DNA from: Flaccisagitta enflata | Taxonomy: Eukaryota > Chaetognatha > Sagittoidea > Aphragmophora | Reading direction: 5' to 3' | Length of the DNA: 64,000 nucleotides | Assembly: GCA_965153355.1 (NCBI GenBank) | Contig: OZ231126.1 | Coordinates: 868,001 to 932,000 of the forward strand | Shown here: positions 44,350 to 64,000 of the stretch, piece by piece | Numbering within the stretch: the stretch's first letter is position 1 | Layout: every line of letters starts with the position of its first letter | The notes under the pieces: generated by a model | Told to the model about the DNA's origin: nothing | Seen by the model: the letters and a program-made list of their open reading frames with translations, nothing else | The model's database searches: none | Position numbers and translations under genes: made by a program

Positions 44350-45255
44350 CATACTTACTTTGATACTTAGATACTTACATACTTACATACTTACATACTT
44401 ACATACTTACTTACTTACTTACTTACTTACATACTTACATACTTAAATACATACATACATACATACATACATACATACATACATACATACATACATACAT
44501 ACTTACATACATACATACTTACATACATACATACTTACATACATACATACTTACATAATTACCTACATACATACTTACATACATACTTACATACTTACAT
44601 ACTTACATACTTACCTACATACTCACATACTTACATACTTACATAATTACTTACTTCCATACTTACTTACTTACATACTTACATACTTACATATTTACAT
44701 ATATAATTACTTACATACTTACATACTTACTTACATACTTACATACTTACTTACTTACATACTTACTTACATACATACTTACTTACATACTTACCACATA
44801 CTATACATATTTACATATATATTACATGCATTACATACTTACTTACATACCTACTTACTTACATACTTGCTTACATACTTACATACCTACATACATACAT
44901 ACTTACCTACATACTCACATACTTACATACTTACATACTTACATACTTACCTACATACTCACTTACATACTTATGTACTTACATACTTACTTACATACTT
45001 ACATACTTACATACTTACATACTTACATACATACTTACCTACATACTCACATACTTACATACTTACCTACATACTCACATACTTACATACTTACTTACTT
45101 ACATACTTATATACTTACATACTTACATGTTTACATACTTACATACATGCATGCTTACTTACTTACATACTTACATACTTACTTACATACTTACATACAT
45201 ACTTACTTACATACTTGCATACTTACTTACATACTTACATACTACAACTTCATAC
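43855..45255. repeat. satellite of CATACTTA/CATA units, about 1.4 kb
   Basis: Mixed TACATACT octamers and TACA tetramers, imperfect throughout. Not the TTAGGG telomeric motif. Confidence 0.95.
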
Positions 45256-45304
45256 TTCATAACGTCTGTCCCAAAAAAAGTTACATTCTGAACCAATAAC
45301 GAGT

Positions 45305-45590
45305 GTCCAATAAAAAGTTGACAAAATACCCAAAATACCCAAAAATACCCAATGATACCCAAAAATACCCAAAAATACCCAAAAACACTTAAAAATACCC
45401 ATTAACACTCAAAAATACTAAAAATACCCAACAGTACTCAAAAATATCTGAAAGTACCCTAAAATACCGAAAGTACCCTAAAATAACTTAAGTACCCTAA
45501 AATACCCTGAAGTACCCTGAAGTACCCAGAAATACCCTAGAGTACCTTAAAATACCTTAAAAAATCCAAAAAATACCCTAAAAGTCAAAA
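45305..45590. repeat. ten-base AAAATACCCA minisatellite
   Basis: Units drift from AAAATACCCA to AAAATACCCTGAAGTACCCT over about 285 bases. Confidence 0.9.
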
Positions 45591-45601
45591 ATTTAGAAAT
45601 A

Positions 45602-45681
45602 TTTGTGACGGACGGACGGACGGACGGACGGACGGACGGACCGACCAACAGACCAAGGTGTAGAGTCGCGTGCACGCGACT
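45602..45681 (+). mobile_element. hairpin-ended element, short
   Basis: A pure GGAC run, then GTGTAGAGTCGCGTGCACGC and the hairpin end, followed by CTAAAAA. Confidence 0.6.
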
Positions 45682-45849
45682 AAAAATTGCAGGTAAGAAA
45701 ATTGGGGTACATATCGTTGTTCCGAATTTGGAGCCCTGAGATGTCCCATTTTGATTGTTTTCTTGATGTTCCTAATTCTGAGCAGTGAGATAATGTATTA
45801 TCACTGTTCCTAATTTTCTTTATTACTTTCTTTTCTCCCTCTTTCTCTT

Positions 45850-45987
<138 letters not shown>

Positions 45988-46053
45988 TCCTGGCTTATGT
46001 TAAAACAATTGGTCCAGATATAAGTATGCATAAAAACAAAATAAAATGTTAAG

Positions 46054-46150
46054 CAAGGAATTTTATGTTACACAATTTTATGTTATGTTAAGCAATTTTA
46101 TGTTATGTTAAGCAATTTTATGTTATGTTAAGCAATTTTATGTTAAGCAA
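46054..46150. repeat. AAGCAATTTTATGTTATGTT repeat
   Basis: Four head-to-tail units of about 20 bases, slightly varying. Confidence 0.85.
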
Positions 46151-46496
46151 GAAATAATAAAGATATTTTGGAGAAAAAATATCTAGCATTTTTGCTTGAT
46201 AATGTCATTTTAAAAAAAAAATCATTTAGTTCTTAGGCAAAACTTAAAACCATATTTTGTGTCCTGAAACAGTGTCTTTTTTGCTTTTAAGCTTTTATAT
46301 CTTTACCTTAAAATAATATAAAAATGACTAGTTTGTTTTTGATGCTTTAAAAATTTTGAATCACAGTTCAACATGGAATTGATATTGTTTTTAAGTTGCA
46401 TACTATGCTACTCCTGGGCCGGATTAACCCTGTGCGGGGCCCTGGGGCACTCCAATGAGCGGGGCCCCCCATTGTCCCCCCTCCAATTTTAGCAAG

Positions 46497-46795
<299 letters not shown>

Positions 46796-46799
46796 CATA

Positions 46800-47340
46800 T
46801 AACAGTGAAAACCAAAGAATAAAGAAAAGATTACTGATTCTCAGTGCTCCAAATTTGGAGCACTGAGAAAATACGATTTTTAGGAGCACTGAGACTTTGT
46901 AACCTCGGAGCACCGCGTCGCGCCCAAAAATTGTTTTCCTTAAGAGACACAAAAATCTAAATGATAGGAAAAAGATTAACAATAAAAACAAAATTCATGA
47001 AAAAAAAGATTGCAGGTAAAACTTTTTTTCCTTCAAAGACAAAAAAATTGACATGATAGGAAATATTTACAATGAAAACAAGATTGATAAGGAAAAAAAA
47101 TTAGAGATATTCAAAAATATCAGTTTAGAAAGGAAAAAAAAACCTCTTTTGTTTCAATTAAAGAAATCAAATAAATTTCTTATTTCACTGAAATGGTTGC
47201 ACTCAATCATTGCAGTATGAAAAAAGGTAAAGAGTCAATCCACTAAAGCACGAATTCCAACTTTGTGCTCCAGTGGAATAGGCCTCTTTTCCAGATCAGA
47301 GTTAGTGATTCAGTGAATAGGCTCTCAAATTGGCCAAGCG
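46800..47340. other. AT-rich interval, nothing recognised
   Basis: Contains only GCTCCAAATTTGGAGCACTGA-type palindromic sequence near 46845-46910. Confidence 0.45.
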
Positions 47341-47341
47341 T

Positions 47342-47431
<90 letters not shown>
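47342..47431. repeat. (CT)n repeat
   Basis: About 90 bases, perfect. Confidence 0.95.
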
Positions 47432-47433
<2 letters not shown>

Positions 47434-47509
47434 TCATGTCCCTTGGTCCGCTGGTTGGATAAGATTTGTACAGTGCGACGCAACAAGTTGTAAAAGATGT
47501 AACTAGTCA

Positions 47510-48045
47510 TCCAAGGATCGCAGATGGTCAGCGGTACCCGATGCCCTGCAGGGAGTTATCCAGTGATAAAGTGGAGTGAGAGCAGGGGCCCATGTCTTGT
47601 GGGGGGAATTTCCAGACGTCCTGGGGGGGCATATTTCAGGCCGTAGATTATTGATTTTGGCCACTGAGGGCATAGTTGAAGGCTGAAGGGCAGATTTGAG
47701 GTTTTGAGGGCAAATTTGAGCCATAGAGGGCTGGTTTGATGCTGTAGAGGCTAATTGAAGGTCTGGAGGTCAGATTTGAGGTCTGAAGGTCAGATTTGAG
47801 GCTGAGGGGCTGATTAGAAGCCTGGAAGGCTGATTTCAGGCCTCAAAGGCTAAATTTAGGGCTGGGAAGGCAAATTTGAGGTCTTGATGGCCAATAGGGG
47901 GGGGGATGGAAGGACGGAAGGACGGAAGGACGGAAGGACAGAAGGACAGGATGGAAGGACGGAAGGACGGAAGGATGGACGAACGTCTGGAAATTCCCCC
48001 CTGTGTTCTACAGGACATTGGCCCTTTGGGGCCGCTGCCCAAAAA
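47510..48045. mobile_element. family C compound element
   Basis: GATGGTCAGCGGTACCCGAT at the left and CTTTGGGGCCGCTGCCC at the right. Degenerate 20-base GAGGGCAGATTTGAGG units and a GGAAGGAC run lie between. Confidence 0.7.
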
Positions 48046-48049
48046 GAAT

Positions 48050-49035
48050 GATTGTATCTTTCTTCATTGCACAAGACCAGATCTTTTTCATTTTTTTAAC
48101 CTCATTTTATGCCATTGAACTTTAACAGCTTGACTGCTGAGTGCCAAGCATCTCAGCAATAATGCAACAACTTCCTAAAATTTTCAAACCCAAATGAAAA
48201 GAAAGGAAGAATTTGGTTTTCACTATCAGTCAGTGCGTGGAAAATGCTTGATTTTGCTCATAGATATCATCCCGATTAGTTAAAATTAAGCTGACATGCA
48301 ATTTCATAAACAAAATCAGTGAATATATCTATATCGCTTGGCACTGCAAGATGACATCATTAACTTTAAAACACTCGTGAATCTGTATAAACATAGACAA
48401 AAACATCCGTAATAATTTTTGCGTGTAACCCGCTCCAACGGACCCGCTTTTAATGGGATTCCGCATTTACCATTTAAGATTTTATGTTCCCATGAAATCC
48501 CTTAGAGTCGGGTTTGACTTTAAGTCTTCCCCCGCCCAACCATCCAAATAGAATAGTTAAATCAATGTAACAATCATTTTTGTCGAGTACATGTTTTCAT
48601 GGAAGACTTCCCCTGGTGGAAGACTAATGACTATCATAGATATTGATTATCAAAAAAAAAGTTGATGTTTTTGGATGCAATATGCAAGTGTCAATGTTGT
48701 CAATGTGATCTTTTCATTACAAAATTCCCTCCATCTTTAGTTCAGCAGAGGACGCAACAGTTGACAACAACCCATTTGGCCAAGTTTTAAACCGCTCCTT
48801 CTTCGTCATGGGGAAGTAACTAGAAAGAGAGACCTTGAACTCACAAATCGGATGATAGGGGCACGATGTTGAAGGTTGCCTCGTGATACCGCGCGCCGGG
48901 CACGTATAAAAGCCACCCTCTCATTGCGCATCCCTCTCATTTTGTCCTGCACCTTTCTCCTCGTCGCGCTTCGATTCGATTTGCATGACTTGAACCAATT
49001 GCCATATAGCATAAGCCTGGGTCATAATCAGAATG
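48050..49035. other. no gene seen; foldback fragment at 48423-48525
   Basis: The AACGGACCCGCTTTTAATGG segment is related to 24920-25095. Otherwise nothing is recognised. Open frames at 48806-49012 lack splice or family support. Confidence 0.4.
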
Positions 49036-49092
<57 letters not shown>

Positions 49093-49312
49093 ATATGAAA
49101 GTCGGACAACATTTTTCACCAATCAATCAATCAATCAATCAATCCGTCATATGTACAATGTCTTGTATTGTTTTTTCTTCAAGAGGTAGTTCCAAAAGCA
49201 AATTTATCGGTTAATTGGTAATTCTTTATGCAGTTATCGATCAGTCAACTGCTCCTGCCCCTCCTCCTCCTCTTCTTTATCCTCTCTCTCTTTTTCTTTC
49301 TTGATTTTGATA

Positions 49313-49885
49313 CAGTAGATGTCGTCTAGAGTTGGAAATACGGGGGAATTCATTACAAGAAGACAAATATGTTTAAAAGACTGATATTTAGAATATAAAC
49401 TAATCAAAGGATGTTTTATTGCCCATGGGTGTTGGTTGCCATGGAAACACATTTCCATATATTCATGCTAAAGTATCAATATTTTGAGAAATTTTTTGAC
49501 GGAACATTGTTTAGAATAAAATTTGCTACAACTTTCCCACAATATGTTCTGTAAGAATATTGCTCGTTTAGTCATTGCTAAGGAGCGTAACTATGTGTGA
49601 CAGCCCCGTGATGCTCCCTAGCAATCGCCAAACGAGCGATATTCTCACAGAACATATTGTGGGAAGGTTGTAGCAAATTTTATTTTAAACACTGTTCCCT
49701 AAAAAATTTCTCAAAATATCGATGTTTTAGCCAGGATACATAGAAATGTGTTTTCAGGGCAACTAACACCCATATGCAATAAAGCATCCTTTTATTAGTT
49801 TATACTTCAAATATCAGTCTTTCAAGTTCATTTGTCTTCCTGTTATGAATTCCCCCGTATTTCCAAGTCTAGACAACATCTACTG
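49313..49885. mobile_element. Tc1/mariner-type MITE, copy 2
   Basis: 573 bases, TA on both sides, inverted termini CAGTAGATGTCGTCTAGAGT. Pairing includes an inner TGTTCTGTAAGAATATTGCT. It contains GGTTGCCATGGAAACAC. Confidence 0.85.
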
Positions 49886-49955
49886 TACAATTTCCTTTAT
49901 GATCGTTACCTAATGTATTGGAATGTAAAAGAATGATTGATGCCTTGTCTTTGAA

Positions 49956-50668
<713 letters not shown>

Positions 50669-51289
50669 TTATCTCAAATCGCAAATCGTGGTGCATCAAA
50701 GGGTGAAAATGGTGACTCGCTGCGCTCAAAGAATTCTACTTTTGTCTGAATCATTCAACTCCATGACACAAAGAATTATGGTGGAGTTGAAGGTAAGTTT
50801 CAGGTCGCGTTTCTAGTGACAGACAATCGCGTTCTTAACAAGCCACTCAGTCGCTCGCTACGTATGTCGGGGTGCAAATGATGGCAAAGTTTCAGTTTCA
50901 GACTTTTTCTACAACTATATTGAAAACCAGATTATAATTTTTTAGATATAGTTTTGTAGTTTAGAAATATCTTATTAGTAAAAGAAAACCTAGTATAATA
51001 AAAGCATTGCTTTGATTTATTGATAAAGACAAGAAATGATCACTCAAAGTAATAGATTCTTTTAAAATGATAGTGCAAGAATTCAAAACCTGTGAAGGGA
51101 AAATTCTGAGACTTGCACAAATGGAACGATTTTGCATTTCTAAGAACATGGCCCTTATCTTCCAAGTTCTTATAATGAAGCCATGTTTTTTGAAAGGCAA
51201 AATTTTACATTTAGAGAAAGGCTTTGCAATTTTCCAAAGACAAGTCAAGTTGAAAAATCAAATTTTTTAAAGATTTCCTTCATTTCTCT

Positions 51290-51670
51290 CCCTTTTGGGC
51301 AGCGGCCCCGAAGGGGACGATGTCCTGTAGAACACAGGGGGACTTTCGTTCGTTCGTCCATCCGTGCGTCCGTCCGTCCCCCCCCTGAGACTCAAATCCC
51401 AGCCTCGAGGCTCAAATCCCAGCCTCGAGGCTCAAATCCCAGCCTCAAGGCTCAAATCCCAGCCTCAAGGCTCAAATTCCAGCCTCAAGGCTCAAATTCC
51501 AGTCTTGAGGCTCAAATCTGCACACACGGACGGAAGAACGAACGAAAGTCCCCCTGTGTTTTACAGGACATCGTCCCTTTCGGGGCCGCTGCCCTGCTAC
51601 CCATCACCTACAGTCACCAACATACATAGCAGGGCAACGGGTATCGCTGACCACATATTGCCCTTGGGCG
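51290..51670. mobile_element. family C compound element, short form
   Basis: GGGCAGCGGCCCCGAAGGGG and its inverse CCCTTTCGGGGCCGCTGCCC surround about seven CTCAAATCCCAGCCTCAAGG units. AACGGGTATCGCTGACCACA marks the right end. Confidence 0.8.
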
Positions 51671-51839
51671 ACTGGTTTTACTTTCTCAACACTGTTTTTT
51701 TTATATGCCGATGCTTTTCCATGCAAAACTAAGATAAATCCGATGTAATCATTACATTCTTTGAAGAACAAAAAATCTAAATCAGTAAAATTTTAAATAT
51801 TGAAAAAATTGGTTCGACTCTTGAAATTTGGTCTTCGTC

Positions 51840-52070
51840 TGCACCTCGACGTATGTTCGCTCGCACTGCTCACTCTGTTCACTCGCTCGGCAGTGCTATG
51901 TTTCGCTATGCTTTGCTCGATCGCTTTGTCAAAGGCTCGCTCACTCACTTCACTCATCCCCTCATGGGAAAGTTAAGAATCATAAATATGTGTTCACGTT
52001 GTAAACGCGTTCAATGAGAACAAACGCGTTTTTCATCTTCACTAGAAGCACGCCCTCAGTTAGGTAAGCT
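51840..52070. mobile_element. family F element
   Basis: CGCTCGCACTGCTCACTC-like start and an end with AACAAACGCGTTTTTCATC and CTAGAAGCACGCCC. Similar to 61790-62000 and, inverted, 34900-35420. Confidence 0.55.
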
Positions 52071-52247
52071 GCCGTTTCATTTGTGCTTGAATAATAAGTA
52101 TTGAGGGCCGCGATCGAACATGATTTCGACTTTACCACTTGGACATATGTCCAATGTGTGTTTCTGGTGGCTTACTAAGACTCAATCTCAAATTAAAGGG
52201 TGCTGAGACGAGAAGAAATACCTTCGTGCCACACCCTCTTTCTTCTA

Positions 52248-52525
52248 TGTAAATATAGGTGTGTTATCTTGCTCTTCCTCCTTATACATTTCAATACAAA
52301 TATGGGGTGAGGCACGGAGGTAAATGTTGTTATCCTTTCACAAATTATATATATACTATTCAATCATATGTCGGAGTGGAAAAGCCAAAACCATGTTCTA
52401 TTGCGGCCCCAAATAAGAATGACAATCTGTTAGATAGAAATCCGTCTATTAGACACATACACAGCCATCAATCTCGTTTGAAAAAATCTTTTAAGCTTTT
52501 TCACAGAGATGCGTCAACTGAGTGA
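52248..52525 (+). CDS. possible exon of unknown protein
   Basis: After TAAATATAG the frame reads CYLALPPYTFQYKYGVRHGG, then KCCYPFTNYIYTIQSYVGVE, and stops at 52525. The YGVRHGGKC pattern recalls secreted Cys-rich animal domains with a Q-x-GG-x-C core. No partner exon was found and the match is very weak. Confidence 0.2.
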
Positions 52526-52689
52526 TCTGAAATTATTTTTTCCTTAAAGAGCATTGATTGACGTTTTTTGTATCAAACTTTCATAGACTTAGGTCAAATA
52601 TTTTTCATTTTATATAAATTTGAAGTATGAGCAGTTTTAGGGGTAAAATATAGGGAAAATGTTGTTTAACAAGGTAGGTCCTCTTTGAA

Positions 52690-52995
52690 TTGGTCTCATT
52701 TCTAAACGGCTTGAGCTACAGATGCCAGATTGGTCTCAAATGAAAGATGATTTGATACAGTTTTAGCTTTCAAAAAGAGGAACATTGTCTCAAACCTTTC
52801 TGTCATACTTTCTTTGAAAAAATCCACAAATCAAAGAAATTTTGTCCAAAAAGTCGATTTTAAGGCTAGAAACTTACTCTGAATGCAAATTCATTAACCT
52901 ACCAAAGAAAATGTGGAAAACTACATCAAATTATCTTTCATTTGAGACCAATCTGGCATTTGTAGCTCTAACGGTTTAGAAATAAGAGCATTTTA
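52690..52995. mobile_element. foldback repeat
   Basis: CGGCTTGAGCTACAGATGCC with GATTGGTCTCAAATGAAAGA is inverted as TCTTTCATTTGAGACCAATC and GGCATTTGTAGCTCTAACGG. Confidence 0.7.
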
Positions 52996-53219
52996 AAGAA
53001 AGATACTCCTGTAAGCAATATTTCAATTTTGCTTTAGTTGGAAATAGCAAAATTACTTCAAATTGAGGCTGTAGACAAACTATTTAACCTAGACCAACGA
53101 AATTTTGACACAAAAAACGTCAAACATAGTACTTCAAGAGAAAATTTATTTCACATCATGAAAATGAAGCATTGAGACACAATAGCGTAATACTTTTTTT
53201 CAGTTGAGATTGATGACCC

Positions 53220-54050
53220 TGTATGCCTGCCTCACCATTGTCTCAGCGACACTTTGGGCGTGCCTCAACATTACTCTGGGTTTTTTCATGGATTTGTATG
53301 GTAAATAGCATTACTAAACAAGACCTGGGTAGTAGAAAATATTCTGAGGAGCGGTTTTTGAGAAATTTTCAATTTTTAGTTGCGGACACGCAACTCTATA
53401 AGAGGCTTTGTCCGTCCGTCGGTCGGTCGGTCCGTTGGTCGGTCGGTCCGTGGACACGAGTCGAAAAGTGAGGAAATGAGCGTTTTAGAACATTTTTTGT
53501 TGCAGACAGTTGCATTACCGCCCCTGCCCACCCGTCCGCAACTGATGGCCGTGTATCCGGCCTTGTTTTCAATTTTTACCCTTGTTTAAAATTGTAGCTT
53601 GAGCAGAGTCACTAGGATCTCCTTTTCGATAACAAAATGTTAATCCTGATAAAATTCCCTTTCATTTGATAGGTCGCACTATACAGTTTCAAAAAAGATC
53701 AAAATTTTCATTTTCCATGTCACCGTTAAAAAATTGTAACGGTGGCATAAAAAATGAAAGTTTTATTTCTTTATGAAAATATATAGTGCGACCTATCTAA
53801 GGAAATGAAATTTCATCAGGATTAAGAATAAGCAAATAAAAAAGCAGTCTAAATAACTCAGCAGAATCTTCATGCTAAAATATGGTTGAAAATTTACAAA
53901 ATCGGAAATTTCTCAAAAACCGCTCTTTAAAATATTTTCCACTGCCCAGGTCTTGTTTAGTATTGCCATGGACCATACAAATCCATAAAAAAACCCAGAG
54001 TAATGTTGAGGCACACCCAAAGTGTTCCCGAGACAACAGTGGCCTCTGTA
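53220..54050. mobile_element. large foldback with nested insertions
   Basis: The left arm, ACTTTGGGCGTGCCTCAACA to GAGCGGTTTTTGAGAAATTT, is inverted at 53905-54045. Inside lie a hairpin-ended element (53379-53566) and a palindrome around GATAGGTCGCAC (53600-53835) shared with 27959-28535. Confidence 0.8.
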
Positions 54051-54470
54051 ATGTTGATTGAAAAGCTGCTTAGATCATATAGGAAAAAAAGATGTGATGA
54101 CTTTTTTCTCTGCGCCAACTGTCACCAATAAGAGATTGTGTCTGTCGGTCGGTTGGTCGTTCTGTCGGTCGGTAACGCATCAATTCGACGATCCACACGG
54201 CGGACATAGTGTTTTTTCAATTTGTAGATTTCGCATTTAAGCAATTATGTTCTTAGTCAACCAGGACAACGTGTTGTAGTAAGTTACAGTTTGTTGTAAG
54301 CCCGGTTGATTTTACAGTTTTATCAACCATACAATTCAGTACGTAATTCTTCAAATTATTTGGCCAATACCAATACAATAACATACCAATACAATATCTC
54401 AAGAAACTGAACACAATATAAAACTACTTGTGCTAGTACTATCCTTTGCATATGGCTTTGCTTAAACTAG

Positions 54471-61774
<7,304 letters not shown>

Positions 61775-61784
61775 GTAACATTAA

Positions 61785-62000
61785 CAATAATTTCCCGTAA
61801 CAATCGCGTTTTAAACGGTCGCTCGCGACGTTCGTTCGCTCGCACCGCTCACTCCGATCAGTCGCTACACATGTTCCACTCACAGCTCCATTTAAGGGTT
61901 TGCTCACTCACATTGCTCACTCCCTCATGAGATAATTGAAATTCATAAATATGTATTCATGTTGAAAACAAGTTTCATGAGAACAATTGAGATTCTTGTC
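61785..62000. mobile_element. family F element
   Basis: AACAATCGCGTTTTAAACGG then GCTCGCACCGCTCACTC-like sequence; similar to 51840-52070. Confidence 0.5.
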
Positions 62001-62450
62001 GTCAGCAGAAACACTCCCTGGAGAGATAGAGATAGAGACATGAGAAAAAAAGGGTATTGAGACAAAGATAGAGACATACAAATTAACGGAAACAATCGAG
62101 ATTCTTGTCGTCAGCAGATACACTCCCTGGAGAGATAGAGATAGAGACATGAGAAAAAAAGGGTATTGAGACAAAGATAGAGACATACAAATTAACGGAA
62201 ACAATCGAGATTCTTGTCGTCAGCAGATACACTCCCTGGAGAGATAGAGATAGAGACATGAGAAAAAAAGGGTATTGAGACAAAGATAGAGACATACAAA
62301 TTAACGGAAACAATCGAGATTCTTGTCGTCAGCAGATACACTCCCTGGAGAGATAGAGATAGAGACATGAGAAAAAAAGGGTAATGAGACAAAGATAGAG
62401 ACATACAAATTAACGGAAACAATCGAGATTCTTGTCGTCAGTATAAACAC
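61985..62450. repeat. four tandem units of 109 bases
   Basis: Nearly identical units with GAGATTCTTGTCGTCAGCAG, GGAGAGATAGAGATAGAGAC and AAATTAACGGAAACAATC. They are related in inverted orientation to the ~118-base units at 34868. Confidence 0.95.
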
Positions 62451-62471
62451 ACCCATTGACGCGTTTTCCAA

Positions 62472-62498
62472 CTACGGGTTCTGTCCTACCAAGATTCT
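62472..62498 (+). repeat. duplicate fragment of HypX-like exon 4
   Basis: GGGTTCTGTCCTACCAAGAT is identical to part of exon 61630-61774, about 730 bases away. It is joined directly to a GGGCGTGTTTCTAGTG family F end. Confidence 0.8.
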
Positions 62499-62747
62499 GG
62501 GCGTGTTTCTAGTGGAGACAAAAAACGTGTTTTTTCCTGTGAAACGCGATCACAGCGTGAATAAGGCCTTGCGGGTTTGGCCGTGAGAAGGCCGAGGCTC
62601 GGTTTTGTGGCCAAACCCGAAATTCGGTTTTGCTTACAAAACTGAACTTGTTTTCTAAGAGTTTTTTGCTTCTATATCATTCTTTCATTCTTCCACTCCT
62701 CAAACTATTTTCTGTTTTTTTTTTCTCATCTTTATGATCATATTATA

Positions 62748-62749
<2 letters not shown>

Positions 62750-62832
<83 letters not shown>
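62750..62832. repeat. (GT)n-(CT)n microsatellite
   Basis: About 55 bases of GT followed by about 28 of CT. Confidence 0.95.
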
Positions 62833-62838
<6 letters not shown>

Positions 62839-63006
62839 TTTTTTTTGTTTTTTTTTCTTATTATGTTGTTCAAACAAATTCTTTTTTCCTTCTTGCTCAC
62901 ATTTTTTGCTGTCTCACTATGTCTATGTCTGTTTGTTCTTTTTCTATTTTGTTTCTCTTTTTTTTTCCCTTTTTTAGTCGCGTGCACGCGACTCTACACC
63001 CCGCTT

Positions 63007-63516
63007 GGGTGCTTCGCATAGCAAAAGTTGGTTATTTCTTTTCGCCCTCTTTACCTTATGTGGAGTGACCAATTTTAGGACCCTTACCATTTTTGTTTTA
63101 TCAAAAATCGTTCATCTTCCATTTTTTAGAAAATTGCTTTTGAGGACCTAATTTGCATAATGCAGTGGGATAAAACAATATGCTGACATTGTTTGAATCA
63201 GCTTTTATAATTTTTTACTCTTCACAGAATTACTATTCTGTCTTTTAATTTGCTCTTTCATAACTGATGTTCTGATATTTTAGCTTTTTTTTTATACATC
63301 ATGATTTTTTAAAACAAAAAATTGTCCTTTTTGTAACAAAACTACACAGGATTTTGCTGAATTCTGGGAAATCAGTGGAAACTTTAAGGCCAAAACAAAA
63401 ACGGAAGATGAAGGAATTTTGAAAAAAAGAAAATGATCATCTTCATGATTTTTACTCCTCCACATTACCTTAGTAGGGTGAAGGGATACTCCCAACTTTT
63501 GCTATGCGAAGCACCC
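63007..63516. mobile_element. foldback element nested in a hairpin-ended element
   Basis: Inverted termini GGGTGCTTCGCATAGCAAAA. Flanks ACCCCGCTT and AACCCGCTT agree at eight of nine positions, a probable 8-9-base target duplication. It splits a hairpin-ended element whose start is at 62976 and whose GTCGGTCCGTCCG core resumes at 63526. Confidence 0.85.
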
Positions 63517-63599
63517 AACCCGCTTTGTCGGTCCGTCCGTCGGTCCGTCCGTCGGTCCGTCCGTCGGTCCGTCGGTCCGTCACACTTTACTTTTTTTGT

Positions 63600-63835
63600 A
63601 ATAAAGCATCAACTCTTAGGTCATTTTAAGTCTTTTTTAGTCATTAATAGTTATTCTAAGTCATTTTGAGTCATTCTAAGTCATTTTAAGTTATTCAAAG
63701 TCATTTTAAGTTATCTTAAGTCATTTTTGGTCGTTGGGTTTTTTAGACATTTTAAGTCCTTTTTGGACATTTTAAGTCATTCTAAGTCATTCTAAGTCAT
63801 TCTAAGTCATTTTAAGTCATTCTAAGTCCTTCTTA
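63600..63835. repeat. TAAGTCATTT / TAAGTCATTC minisatellite
   Basis: Ten- to eleven-base units, more than fifteen, with scattered variants. A short version is at 58480-58525 next to another hairpin-ended element. Confidence 0.85.
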
Positions 63836-64000
63836 CCCTGTAAATCTCGCACGCGACTTATAGGTGTTGGCCTTGTTTTCTTTCATTTCTTTTTTCTATC
63901 TATTTTTTTCTCACTTTAATTGAAAAACCGATATAAGCCCGACATAAACCCGAGGAAAGGTTTTGGGGTATTCCGAACCCGAACCTAAACCGAGGAAAAA

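Noticed and set aside
43755-45299. Telomere-like repeat
   Set aside because: The motif is TACATACT/TACA, unlike TTAGGG or TTAGG, and it is interrupted and internal.

Overview
This is a repeat-dominated stretch of an animal (metazoan) nuclear genome. Short exons with GT..AG borders and agreeing phases, mostly non-coding DNA, very many microsatellites and several families of small non-autonomous transposons rule out a prokaryote. An innexin-type channel gene, together with the other genes, suggests an invertebrate; the species cannot be named from the sequence. All exon models were built by hand from splice borders, phase agreement and protein continuity.

Layout. (1) 0.28-5.84 kb, minus: a coiled-coil protein in five exons with a charged, RG/Gly-rich tail. 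(2) 10.53-11.54 kb, minus: the last two exons of a gene I could not firmly identify (weakly doublecortin-like). (3) 13.82-26.36 kb, minus: a complete seven-exon, about 541-residue innexin/pannexin-superfamily gene with a YY1/ETS-like promoter near 26.6 kb. (4) 26.6-36.0 kb: no convincing gene; foldback elements, hairpin-ended elements and simple repeats. (5) 36.07-37.97 kb, minus: a CD225/dispanin membrane protein whose Pro-rich coding exon is interrupted by a hAT-type MITE. (6) 38-54.4 kb: no convincing gene; microsatellites, a 1.4-kb octamer satellite and compound elements carrying 20-21-bp minisatellites. (7) 54.47 kb to beyond the window, plus: the formyltransferase part of a HypX/HoxX-like gene in four exons.

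The most striking observation is that exon edges are repeatedly amplified inside the neighbouring introns. In three genes the 3' part of an exon with its 5' splice donor has become the unit of a tandem array: 6 extra copies in the coiled-coil gene, about 45 in the innexin gene, 7-8 in the HypX-like gene. Each copy begins at an AG and ends at a GT, so it looks like a small cassette exon. None has a length divisible by three, and including copies would shift the frame or give an early stop. Smaller duplications of the same kind lie at four further exon edges. The genes themselves are not an operon or an obvious pathway; what they share is this intron architecture.
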